Part shown: positions 5,693-14,405 of the stretch, in pieces
How positions within the stretch are numbered: the stretch's first letter is position 1
Layout: each line of letters starts with the position of its first letter
IMG/VR virus record: IMGVR_UViG_3300035070_000012
Span: 1 to 21,894 of that record
Strand: one strand, 5' to 3'
Source of the DNA: a virus
DNA: 21,894 nt
Translations under genes and position numbers: made by a program
The notes under the pieces: generated by a model
The model's database searches: none
Seen by the model: only the letters and a program-made list of their open reading frames with translations
What the model was told of the DNA's origin: nothing

Positions 5693-8600
5693 TTAAAAGC
5701 GGGATATAGCATTCGTAGCCTCATTCATTTGATTTTTCCAAAACCACATTCTAGCAAAAGGCAACGAGCGCATAATCTGTTTAGCTCCCTCACCGTATTC
5801 ACCGTTAAGAAACTGACCAACGCCTTCTGCGTAATCTGTAGTTATACTTACGCCAGCACCGCCAACACCTGTAGCTGCATCTACCATTCCCATCGTTCCC
5901 TCACGCGGCGGGAACTTCGGGTTAAGCATTCCACCGCTAATATTAGGACCACCAAGGGCAAGAGAAGTAGACATAGCAGTGTAAAACAGATCACTGTATA
6001 GAGCCATAACACCACTCTGATCAAATGCTCTAGCAAAGCGATCCTCCATATCCATGTTGTCCCAAGCAAAGTCAGGCGTTTTAATCATTAGAGATAGATA
6101 GCCAGCACCCATAGCTGTAGCTAATCCACCCCACCTGTTTTTCATTTGACCTTGCATAAATGATCCTGCAACTTTGTTTGTTGCTGCCAGTGCGTAGCTG
6201 TAGAACTGAAAGGGAAGCCCTAGAAGGCCGCTCTCAATGCGTGAGTAGCCCCTTACACGCGCATCTTCCTTCATTCCGAACATCCGTGCCACATTCATAG
6301 GAACATACGCCACACCGTCCACTAAGATAGGCTTGTCAGCAGGTGTACCCATCATGATTGTGTTAAGTATTCCGCTAGAAAGCGCAGACCTAAAGGCTGT
6401 TAGAGTTTCTTCGTTTACTTTTGGTTGCTCAGAATGACGTTCATAAGCTAATTTGTTAAGAGCATAGTCAGCTTTATCAAACTTAAATTGCCTGTCTTTA
6501 AGAAAAGCCAAGGCATTTTGATCTATTCTTAATTCATAGTTATCAAGAGATTCTATTTCTTTTAGAGGTATAGTTACATCGCCAAGAGCATAAGGTGTTT
6601 CTGGTCTTACTGGCCCTTGTATTGGCTTTACTTGCAATGGCCCCTGATATTGAGTCCTTAGTAATTTGCCATGAGTAAGCTCATGGTAAAGAATAAACTC
6701 TAAAAAATCATTAGGCGTTTTAATTACATCTAAATTCTCAAGCACAAACTTTCTGTGCACATAACTACCAATGCCACCACCAATAGGTTTGTCTTTATTT
6801 TTGTATTTCTCAAGATCAGCAAGCCTTTCTTCTGGCGTCATGCTGTCTATACTTTTCCTAAAGTCTTTATACGCCATAAATGCTTTTTCTTTATCAACGT
6901 AAACTTTAGACGGCGATGTAACATTGCCTACTTTATCGTACTTAAAGTATTGATGCAGACCCATAGCCTCAGGATAATCACTTCTGGCAAATGCAGCGCG
7001 AACCTCTGTTGGATCAGTTATAATCTGACTAACATTAAACTCTTTGCCAAACAAAGACGTTAGCTCACCATCCGTTAGATAAAATAAATTGTGAGCTGTA
7101 AGATCAGCATGACCTAAATCAAAACCTTCTGATCTTAGTATTTCTTTGTTAAGCATAAAATTAGCGTAATCTTGTGGCGTAACAAAAGCATCTTCTGCCA
7201 TTGGAGTAGAACCCTTAGTCCAAGGCTTAGAATCAAACGAGTCTTTAATAAAATCAGGGTCAAAAAGTATCTGGTTTTTGCGAACAACAACAGGAAGATA
7301 CTCACTGTCTTTTGTATATGATTTGGTTTCGCCGTAAACAATTTTGCGACTTGTTTCTGGCATAGTATAGCCGCCTTCCCAATCTTTAGTGTTGGGCATG
7401 TAAAAGCCTTTAGCTGTTACTTGATGTGGCGCAGCTGCAATGTTCAATGCCATCTCTTCGCTAATGCCATAGCGTAACAGATACTCTTTATTCTGCTTAG
7501 AAATAGTACCGTTCTTCCATGCTATAGAATCCTTAATTATAACATGACCGCGAATGATTGAGTCTAGTGTCTTGGCAAACTGAGTAATAGGCGACAATCC
7601 GTTAGCAATGTAAAACGCATTCTTCATCATGTCGTATTTAGTTGTGGCTCTAGGGTTGTTGCTAATGTCATCAACCATACGAATGTGAACATTACCTTGA
7701 TTCATTTCCAAGGCTTCACCAGCAAAATTAGCTTCTTCGCTAGTTAATCTAACACGCTCGTTAGATAGTAGTTCCATCAATCCCTTAAGAACATCACCTA
7801 TCTCATGCTCCATAATAATGCGGCCAAAGTCAGGAATAGCAGAGAGGCCAGCACTACCAAGATAATTAAGCTGCGCCGCTTCTTTCATTACAAATGCAGC
7901 CTTGTTATCCCAGCGATCAGGGTCAGTCTTCATAACCGAAGTAACTACACGGTCATACATATGCACAAAGTCTCTAACTACTTTGTTAATGTCACGCTGA
8001 GAATGTCCCGCCTCCATCATTTCTAAGCGCACATCCTCTAGCATTTCATCAAAGTCTTGTCCGTCAAACATCTTGGCAAACTCATAACGTCCACCTGTTT
8101 TGTGTACGTATGACTTCATAGTATCTATAGGATTCTGCACCATAAACTCCCAAACCAACTTGTTTGGTATGTCTAAGCCTCTGTGCTTTAAGTGCATTGA
8201 TTTGCCAGAGCCAAAGAAATCTTCGGCTTCTTCTGTAGTTTCGTTAAGTATTCTATCTACAGTAGCCTTGGCTCTAACGTTAGTTGCGTCTTTATTGCTG
8301 TCCAACCTTTGCTTTACTAACTTACCGCTTTTATCTCTAACGTAGATAAACGGGTTATCCATGTACCACTTAGATATAATAGCCTCTAATTCCTCGCGCC
8401 TTGCTCTAACTGTAGCATGGTCAAAGTATCTAGGACTAAAGAAGTCTTCGTTAGCAGGTTTAACTTGTGTATCGCCATCAGCAATAGCATCTAAAGAATC
8501 CTGCAATGCTTCTTTGCGTTTGGTGGCTCTAGTCATTTGACTGCGAATAGATGCAACAGTCATCTTCTTGTATTTAAACTTAGGGTTAGATTCTATCTTG

Positions 8601-9997
8601 GCTAACCTAGCCTCAAGATCAGCAATCCTGCCATCAACCTTAACAATGTCTGCAACCAGTTTATTCTTATTACCTATAAGCCCTGTATCTTGTAAACGCT
8701 GGCCCCATACGTCATAGAAATCATCCAGCACTTTACGCGCTGCAACTTCTATCTCAGTCTTAGGTTCTTCTTTAAATATACGCTGCCTATTAATCTCAAC
8801 TAAAAAATCATTGTAGGTTTGTTGCTGACCGCTACCAATTTTATTTTCTAAAGAAACTGCAAGCTCTGTAAGATTTTTACCAGCACGTTTCTTAATATCT
8901 GTGCCTATAGATAAACCCCATAGCTCAGTCATCTTTGCATCAGCCTTAACCCATTCACCTTTGAGCGGTGCCATGCGCTGATACACGGAAGCACCTAGCG
9001 TCTTGCCCATAACGTGTAGGTTTTGCAGCAAGCCAGAATCAGAAGCCATACGGCTCATACGCTCTTTGACTGAATCAGGTATAGCAGCAGATAACACCCT
9101 GCGTATAGGCGTAGAAAGGTAGATAGGGCCAGTACCGCCAGCAGCTATAGCATAGGGATCAGCACCTGCATCTTGTTCTAAGTTTCTAACAGCAAGCTCA
9201 CTTTTAATAGAAGTTAATCTAGCTTGAATCTCAGACCTACGAGAGCCTAGACTTAACTTAGTAGCTTCTTTATTTAAACTTTTAGTAGTTTTGCCTTTAA
9301 ACTTTTCACGAATAGCAGCAGAATTAGCAAGTTCAAATTCTTCTGGTGACAAAGTGGCTAAGTTTTCAAATGCTTGTCTACGTTCCTCTGAATCTTTATG
9401 TTGCTGTAAATGTTTTTTTTCAGCAGCAGCACGCCTATTTAAAGGTATACTGAATGCACTGGTAAACAAACCACCTGATAGCATAGCCATAGATGTATTG
9501 CTAAAGGCTTCCTCAGTAGTAGCTAAAGGGTCTAAATCATACTTTGCAATTTCTAAGCCAGCTTGCAATGCACCAACACTAGCACCACCTTTTAAAAAAG
9601 CCTTGCTAAGATTAACACTTGCGCCGCCAAACGGCAAAGGTATCAAGTTAATAGGATCAAACAAGCCAGCACCAGCTTGCGCCCAGAAACTAGAGTTAGC
9701 TAATACCTGCCTGTTATTAATTCCTTTATCAATTCTAGATTTAAGATCAGCCATATGCTGTTCGTTTTGAGCATAAATTAAAGTTTGTGCATACATATTA
9801 TAATCACCAATATCTTCCATTGGATCATAATTAACATCTACATCATCGCCGTAATTAAACTTGTCTCTTAAGGCATCAACAAAAGGAGAATAAGCGTGAC
9901 TATTTTGCGCCTTAACAGTTTGAAGAAACGATATAGACTCACCGTACTCAGTGCCAAAGTTGTTAATAGCTTCACTATTGCTTATGCTAGTAATCAT
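5693..9997 (-). CDS. Internal virion / DNA ejection protein (T7 gp16 position) with HELTH zincin motif
   Basis: A 1434-residue protein in the slot of T7 gp16, between the gp15-like protein and the fibre, and of similar size to gp16 (about 1300 residues). Near the N-terminus is FDPINLIP (113-120), a segment I associate with large podovirus internal virion proteins. A charged coiled-coil stretch lies at roughly 440-510. I find no lytic transglycosylase motif of the kind at the N-terminus of T7 gp16. Instead, residues 1105-1109 read HELTH inside FILYHELTHGKL, a zinc metallopeptidase HExxH site, with a candidate third ligand Glu1155 in YELRIDQNALAF. Membrane-like stretches occur near the C-terminus (MALYSDLFYTAMSTSLALGG). 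Its likely role is to enter the envelope with the DNA at infection; the peptidase activity is inferred. Its start overlaps the upstream stop (ATGA). Confidence 0.8.
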   Translation of the reverse strand: MITSISNSEAINNFGTEYGESISFLQTVKAQNSHAYSPFVDALRDKFNYGDDVDVNYDPMEDIGDYNMYAQTLIYAQNEQHMADLKSRIDKGINNRQVLANSSFWAQAGAGLFDPINLIPLPFGGASVNLSKAFLKGGASVGALQAGLEIAKYDLDPLATTEEAFSNTSMAMLSGGLFTSAFSIPLNRRAAAEKKHLQQHKDSEERRQAFENLATLSPEEFELANSAAIREKFKGKTTKSLNKEATKLSLGSRRSEIQARLTSIKSELAVRNLEQDAGADPYAIAAGGTGPIYLSTPIRRVLSAAIPDSVKERMSRMASDSGLLQNLHVMGKTLGASVYQRMAPLKGEWVKADAKMTELWGLSIGTDIKKRAGKNLTELAVSLENKIGSGQQQTYNDFLVEINRQRIFKEEPKTEIEVAARKVLDDFYDVWGQRLQDTGLIGNKNKLVADIVKVDGRIADLEARLAKIESNPKFKYKKMTVASIRSQMTRATKRKEALQDSLDAIADGDTQVKPANEDFFSPRYFDHATVRARREELEAIISKWYMDNPFIYVRDKSGKLVKQRLDSNKDATNVRAKATVDRILNETTEEAEDFFGSGKSMHLKHRGLDIPNKLVWEFMVQNPIDTMKSYVHKTGGRYEFAKMFDGQDFDEMLEDVRLEMMEAGHSQRDINKVVRDFVHMYDRVVTSVMKTDPDRWDNKAAFVMKEAAQLNYLGSAGLSAIPDFGRIIMEHEIGDVLKGLMELLSNERVRLTSEEANFAGEALEMNQGNVHIRMVDDISNNPRATTKYDMMKNAFYIANGLSPITQFAKTLDSIIRGHVIIKDSIAWKNGTISKQNKEYLLRYGISEEMALNIAAAPHQVTAKGFYMPNTKDWEGGYTMPETSRKIVYGETKSYTKDSEYLPVVVRKNQILFDPDFIKDSFDSKPWTKGSTPMAEDAFVTPQDYANFMLNKEILRSEGFDLGHADLTAHNLFYLTDGELTSLFGKEFNVSQIITDPTEVRAAFARSDYPEAMGLHQYFKYDKVGNVTSPSKVYVDKEKAFMAYKDFRKSIDSMTPEERLADLEKYKNKDKPIGGGIGSYVHRKFVLENLDVIKTPNDFLEFILYHELTHGKLLRTQYQGPLQVKPIQGPVRPETPYALGDVTIPLKEIESLDNYELRIDQNALAFLKDRQFKFDKADYALNKLAYERHSEQPKVNEETLTAFRSALSSGILNTIMMGTPADKPILVDGVAYVPMNVARMFGMKEDARVRGYSRIESGLLGLPFQFYSYALAATNKVAGSFMQGQMKNRWGGLATAMGAGYLSLMIKTPDFAWDNMDMEDRFARAFDQSGVMALYSDLFYTAMSTSLALGGPNISGGMLNPKFPPREGTMGMVDAATGVGGAGVSITTDYAEGVGQFLNGEYGEGAKQIMRSLPFARMWFWKNQMNEATNAISRF

Positions 9998-12900
9998 TTA
10001 GCACCCTCTATTATCTTACGAGCATTTTCTTTTGCCCGTTCTCTAAGGTCTAAAGACTCACCTTTAGCAGTCGTTGCAAAAAATCCACCTTGGCTAATGC
10101 TTGGATCAAAGTTTGGGTCTACATCTTGAATGCTAACAGTTTTACCTGTTTTCTTCATTGTTTTGCGATCTTCTAGTTGGGCTGTTGTTGGTTGTGCAGC
10201 AGCAGTATTGTCAGCTTTAATTTGTGCAGAAAGATTATTTAAGTAATCTTCATTATCACTAAAAAACATAACTGTTCCTGTGTCTTCATTGCGAACAGGT
10301 GCTGTTCCTGTAGGTATTAAGTTGCCATCTGAATCTTTAGCATAAACAATTTCACTAAGAATCCAGTAAAAAGCATTGTCATTACTTTTAGGTAACGGAA
10401 TAAGAAATGCCTCTTTGGACTCTTCTACTGCCGAAGCTAGTACGCCAAAAACATTACCAGAAGTTATTTCATTCCATGCTGTAGGATTTACACCAAATCT
10501 ATAACCCTTTGGCAAATTAGAAGCCACATCATCTATAAAGGCTTCTCTAAGTTTTTCGTTTGGTATAACTTTAATTAAAGCGCCGCGACTTCTTCCTATA
10601 TCTGTTTGACCATAATCAAGTACATAACCATCAGTTTTAGGGTAAGTTGTTTCATACTCAACTACAATTAATTGAGCAATATTTTGAACAGGAGTTCCAG
10701 AGTTATAAAAATGTTCAGCTAATGCTGCCATTCTAGGAGCCGCTTCGTAACTTAAACCTAATGCTTTTATAGTTTCATCGCTGTGAATAAACTTAGCGCC
10801 GCTACCAAACTCCTGTGCTTTAAGTTGTTGTTGAGCAGTAGTTAAAGGTTTGTTCATTGCTGTAAGTATTTCAGAATACTGTCTTGTCCCTAAACTCTGA
10901 CTAACAAGATAAACAGATGATAGATTGTCTAAAGTATTTTTGTTATAAAGATCGCTGTAGCTATCACGATCTATAATGCTAGACGTTACACCGTTATCAT
11001 GCACAAAGTAATGCATGTTTGCAAAGTGACTCATTGCATTTTCAACTTGTTGTGGATTGAGGTCGCCATGATTAGGACTTGCTAATTTGTTAAACAGTTG
11101 AGCAAGTCCGTTAGACATAATGCCTCTTTGCGCTTCACTCATAATTATTCTTGCAGCATTGTTAATATTAAATTCATCATCACCAATTTGATATTGACTT
11201 GGATCACCTAAAGAAAATGGGCTAGTAAATACTTGTTCTATTACTTTAGATGAAAGCTCGCCTGTTGGATCACCTTCTACACTCAAACCCAAAAGAGATA
11301 GAACCTGTTGATCGGCAGCTTTAGCTGTATTAATCCTTTCAGTCTTAGAGGTTCCCATGTTTGCATCAAGAATCATTGATTGCGTTTTAAGTTTTGCAGC
11401 CGCAATATCTTCGTTTGCCTTTAGTTTACTGCTTATAGTTCCTAAATGTTGCGAAATACCAGAAGGGTCTTGACCTTGCTCTAATCTATCTAAAATTCTA
11501 TCACCGTAAATTCTAATTAATTCTTTACTAGCATTGTTAGGCAGAGTTTTGTTTTTAACATACAAAGATAACTCAGCATATTGTTGCGCTGTAATAGCAC
11601 CTCCTGCTGTAAACGCATCAGCAATATAAGCTTTAGCTCTATAAGTACCATATCTATTTAGATCACGGCGCTTTTGTTCTGTAGTAATAACACCATCAAG
11701 TTCAGCGCGAGTAAGTGCTGCTCTAAGCGCTTCTGCAATTTTAAAGTCTTCTTGCGGATTATCATCAAGTGCTCTAGTTGCACCAGCATATAATTGAGAC
11801 ACTTCTAAAGATCGTTGAGCTTTTATTTGTTCATCTACAAAGTCATTCTTAATATCGTTAATATATTTTTTAGCAAAAGAAACATCATCTTCTGAATTAT
11901 ATATAGAAGGGTTTGACGTTATTAACTTAGCAATAACTTGTTGTTCAACAGAAACTCCTTGCAGATTAACAGATTCACCAGCAACCATAGATTCAAACGC
12001 AACTGTATCAACGCCGCCACCAGACAAAACACCTTGCTTTAACAAAGCAGCTAAAGTTGCTCTATTAATTTCTTTAACATCTGATTGATACTCTGTAGAT
12101 GTGTAAGGATTTTTATCAGTAGGTTTACTTTTCAATAACCGTTTTTGCAAACCTTGAACCATAGTAGCCGCATTATTAATAGCTGCTTGACCTACAGACT
12201 GTAGTGTATTTGCTTCTGCATAAGGCCCAACAACTTGATCTTGAAGTGGATCAGATATTTGCAATTCTGCAAGGGCTGACATAAATTGATTGCTAATATC
12301 TACTGGTATAGATTCAATCATTGCTATAGCTTCTAAGTCAGCTAAGTTTTGCATCTGCAAACTAACAACAGCCTTAGTGTCATCTATATTTTGTTGCGCC
12401 CTTGCTTCTGCTCTTGTCATGTCACCGCTTATAGATTTGGCAAACTGCAAAACATCTGGCAAGTTTTGAAAATCAACATAACCAGTTTCAGAAACTTCTA
12501 TCTCACGACCTTTAGCATCTGTTACTATTCCTAAAAAACCTTCTTCATGTTTACCAAATAAAGTTTTAAAATTATTTAACTTTGATAAATCGTCTAAAAT
12601 TGTTTTGGGTATTGCTCCATATTGACCGCGAGTTTTAATGTACTTAATAAAATCCTCACGAACAGTTAAGTTATTTATATCCTCCATAACATAAGCTAAA
12701 AAGCCTTGAGCTATACTAGTACGTCCAGCAATTCTATACTTTAATAACTGACTACCTTTAAGCAAACCAGAATCAGCACCACTTTGCATTTGAGAAGGCT
12801 CACCATTAAGGGTAGTTGGACCATAAGATTCATTAAATTCAAACAAAGCTGTTGTAACATTATCACCGCCTTGTGTAGCTAAGTCATAAAGTCTGCTGGA

Positions 12901-13467
12901 ATCTTGCATAGCTTTAACTAAAAGGTAATCACTTTGATCTGCTCTATATCTAGCTCTAGCTTTTTGCATTAAGTTTATCTTAGTAGATTTAAGATACTCA
13001 GTGCCTTTATCCATTATAATGTTAGCATACTTACCTTCAACGCCTGTCTGCTCAACAACATCAGCTATATATTTAGACATTTGTTCTTCGTATGCGGCAG
13101 GATTTTCATACTTTAAAGCATACTCAGCAGCTTTAGTTCTAATGTTGTTATCAACATTATCCATGTAACGAGCATCAACAACACGACGAAACGCAGCAGC
13201 AGCAATACTGCCTTGTCCCTCTACTTGACTAAATGCTTCTGGTTCACCAGTAACAGGATCAATAGTTGTAATTGCAGATAGAGCTAAATCATTACCTTGT
13301 TTAGTTGCAGTTTCTTCTGCAATCCTAGCGCCTTCTTTAAAGGCAATAGAAGTCAACTGATCGGCACCAGCCTTGACTGTTTTCCACAACTCTGCTTCGC
13401 CTGTGTCCATGCGAGTGACACCGATTGGCTTGCTAAAAACCTGTTGTCTCTGACGAATTACAGCCAT
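9994..13467 (-). CDS. Internal virion / DNA ejection protein (T7 gp15 position)
   Basis: A 1157-residue, mostly helical protein without signal peptide or clear enzymatic motif. It starts MAVIRQRQQVFSKPIGVTRM, and the first 200 residues are Ala/Glu/Lys-rich helix (AGADQLTSIAFKEGARIAEE). Later parts keep a soluble, helix-rich character with many Gln and Asn residues. It lies between the 174-residue gp14-like protein and the 1434-residue protein, the gp14-gp15-gp16 order of T7-like phages, where the three proteins form the inner core and are ejected to build a channel across the envelope. It is longer than T7 gp15 (about 750 residues). Its start follows the gp14-like stop directly, and its end overlaps the next start by four bases. 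The assignment rests on position and composition, not on a recognised motif. Confidence 0.75.
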   Translation of the reverse strand: MAVIRQRQQVFSKPIGVTRMDTGEAELWKTVKAGADQLTSIAFKEGARIAEETATKQGNDLALSAITTIDPVTGEPEAFSQVEGQGSIAAAAFRRVVDARYMDNVDNNIRTKAAEYALKYENPAAYEEQMSKYIADVVEQTGVEGKYANIIMDKGTEYLKSTKINLMQKARARYRADQSDYLLVKAMQDSSRLYDLATQGGDNVTTALFEFNESYGPTTLNGEPSQMQSGADSGLLKGSQLLKYRIAGRTSIAQGFLAYVMEDINNLTVREDFIKYIKTRGQYGAIPKTILDDLSKLNNFKTLFGKHEEGFLGIVTDAKGREIEVSETGYVDFQNLPDVLQFAKSISGDMTRAEARAQQNIDDTKAVVSLQMQNLADLEAIAMIESIPVDISNQFMSALAELQISDPLQDQVVGPYAEANTLQSVGQAAINNAATMVQGLQKRLLKSKPTDKNPYTSTEYQSDVKEINRATLAALLKQGVLSGGGVDTVAFESMVAGESVNLQGVSVEQQVIAKLITSNPSIYNSEDDVSFAKKYINDIKNDFVDEQIKAQRSLEVSQLYAGATRALDDNPQEDFKIAEALRAALTRAELDGVITTEQKRRDLNRYGTYRAKAYIADAFTAGGAITAQQYAELSLYVKNKTLPNNASKELIRIYGDRILDRLEQGQDPSGISQHLGTISSKLKANEDIAAAKLKTQSMILDANMGTSKTERINTAKAADQQVLSLLGLSVEGDPTGELSSKVIEQVFTSPFSLGDPSQYQIGDDEFNINNAARIIMSEAQRGIMSNGLAQLFNKLASPNHGDLNPQQVENAMSHFANMHYFVHDNGVTSSIIDRDSYSDLYNKNTLDNLSSVYLVSQSLGTRQYSEILTAMNKPLTTAQQQLKAQEFGSGAKFIHSDETIKALGLSYEAAPRMAALAEHFYNSGTPVQNIAQLIVVEYETTYPKTDGYVLDYGQTDIGRSRGALIKVIPNEKLREAFIDDVASNLPKGYRFGVNPTAWNEITSGNVFGVLASAVEESKEAFLIPLPKSNDNAFYWILSEIVYAKDSDGNLIPTGTAPVRNEDTGTVMFFSDNEDYLNNLSAQIKADNTAAAQPTTAQLEDRKTMKKTGKTVSIQDVDPNFDPSISQGGFFATTAKGESLDLRERAKENARKIIEGAK

Positions 13468-13992
13468 TTAATAAGCCCTTCTATATTTTCCACTGTAGGA
13501 TATGCTAGGCTTTGATTGTTTAACTGTTGGTGTACTTGGATCACCTGTACCAATTTTAGCCGCTCTATAGCCACCTTCCGCAATAGATTGAGCAGCGCCA
13601 AGATAACCAGCAGTTAAAGCATTACGTCCACGTTGACGCTCTGCCCCAGCCATAGCCGCTACACTCTGCGCTCTCATATTGGTATCAGACGCCAGCCTAC
13701 TAATATCTGTACTGTAGATTTCTTCCTGCCGTTCCATAAATGCGCGTACACTTCTGTCTGTTACATCCCTGCCAGCAAAAGCAAAGAAGGCATCGTTAGC
13801 TGATACTGATTGTGCATAGTCTTGAGCCATAGCAGTTGCATTTTGAGTTGCCTCAATGCGACCTAGCTCCATGTCTCGTTCCATCTGCGCTGCATTAAAC
13901 TGAGCTTCTTTCTTTGCTTCTTTACCAGCCCTAACAGAACTATAGGCCGATATGCCCGTTCCAATTACGATTGCTGCCGTTACAAAACTCAT
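13468..13992 (-). CDS. Internal virion protein B-like (T7 gp14 position)
   Basis: A 174-residue protein with a hydrophobic N-terminus (FVTAAIVIGTGISAYSSV, about 3-20), then a long Ala/Gln/Glu-rich helix (KEAQFNAAQMERDMELGRIEAT) and a Gly/Ser/Lys-rich tail ending in GKYRRAY. This is the plan of gp14-type internal virion proteins: a membrane-active N-terminal helix plus helical core. T7 gp14 is similar in size (about 196 residues) and forms the pore in the outer membrane at ejection. It overlaps the cupin-like gene by four bases and abuts the 1157-residue gene. Confidence 0.8.
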   Translation of the reverse strand: MSFVTAAIVIGTGISAYSSVRAGKEAKKEAQFNAAQMERDMELGRIEATQNATAMAQDYAQSVSANDAFFAFAGRDVTDRSVRAFMERQEEIYSTDISRLASDTNMRAQSVAAMAGAERQRGRNALTAGYLGAAQSIAEGGYRAAKIGTGDPSTPTVKQSKPSISYSGKYRRAY

Positions 13993-14405
13993 ACTACTGC
14001 CTCCGCAAATTTAGCTTCAAGCTGTTTAACTTCTTGCTCATATCCAAGGGCAAACTCTGTTTTATCTACAAGCATGTCTTCTAACACATCTATATCAGTT
14101 TCATCTGTAGCAAATACATTCTGCAAAATTACATCATCAATTATAAAGAATGCTTTCCGTCCAAGGTCTGATAAAAAAGTACACGGAGCTTTAATTTTTT
14201 TAACTTCATTGTTAGTGTAAATCAAAGCCTCGCCCTGCAGCATAATGTTTAAATGTTTTCGTTTGTGGGAATGACCTAACACCATTGTACCTGCTGGCAT
14301 AAAAGCCTCACGAATATAAACATCAGGAGCAAAGTGATGTGTAACAGGACAATGCACTTGCTCTACAGAAAGCATTTCTTTCTCAAGAGTATCAAAGTCC
14401 TTCAA
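13989..14405 (-). CDS. Cupin-like protein in the virion gene cluster
   Basis: A 138-residue protein with a near-perfect cupin motif 1, G-x5-HxH-x3-E-x6-G: Gly39, His45, His47, then His51 in place of the usual Glu, and Gly58 (GHSHKRKHLNIMLQG). The second motif is weak: PCTFLSDLGRKAFF (74-87) has the Pro and Gly but Ala at the place of the fourth metal ligand. It could bind a metal through three histidines, or be a structural jelly roll without activity. It overlaps the tail tubular B gene and the gp14-like gene by four bases each, so it is made with virion proteins. It occupies the place, and has the same length, as gp13 in T7, but does not resemble it. A function as virion part, assembly factor or enzyme is open. 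Confidence 0.65.
   Translation of the reverse strand: MKDFDTLEKEMLSVEQVHCPVTHHFAPDVYIREAFMPAGTMVLGHSHKRKHLNIMLQGEALIYTNNEVKKIKAPCTFLSDLGRKAFFIIDDVILQNVFATDETDIDVLEDMLVDKTEFALGYEQEVKQLEAKFAEAVV

Noticed and set aside
6670-6687. Perfect inverted repeat ccatgag-taag-ctcatgg.
   Set aside because: It lies inside the coding sequence over the HELTH codons and is explained by the codon choice cat gag ... act cat; nothing suggests a site.
9291-9770. Open frame of 159 codons on the plus strand inside the gp16-position gene.
   Set aside because: It is antisense to a well-conserved-looking helix-rich region, has no ribosome binding site that I can see and no neighbour on that strand.
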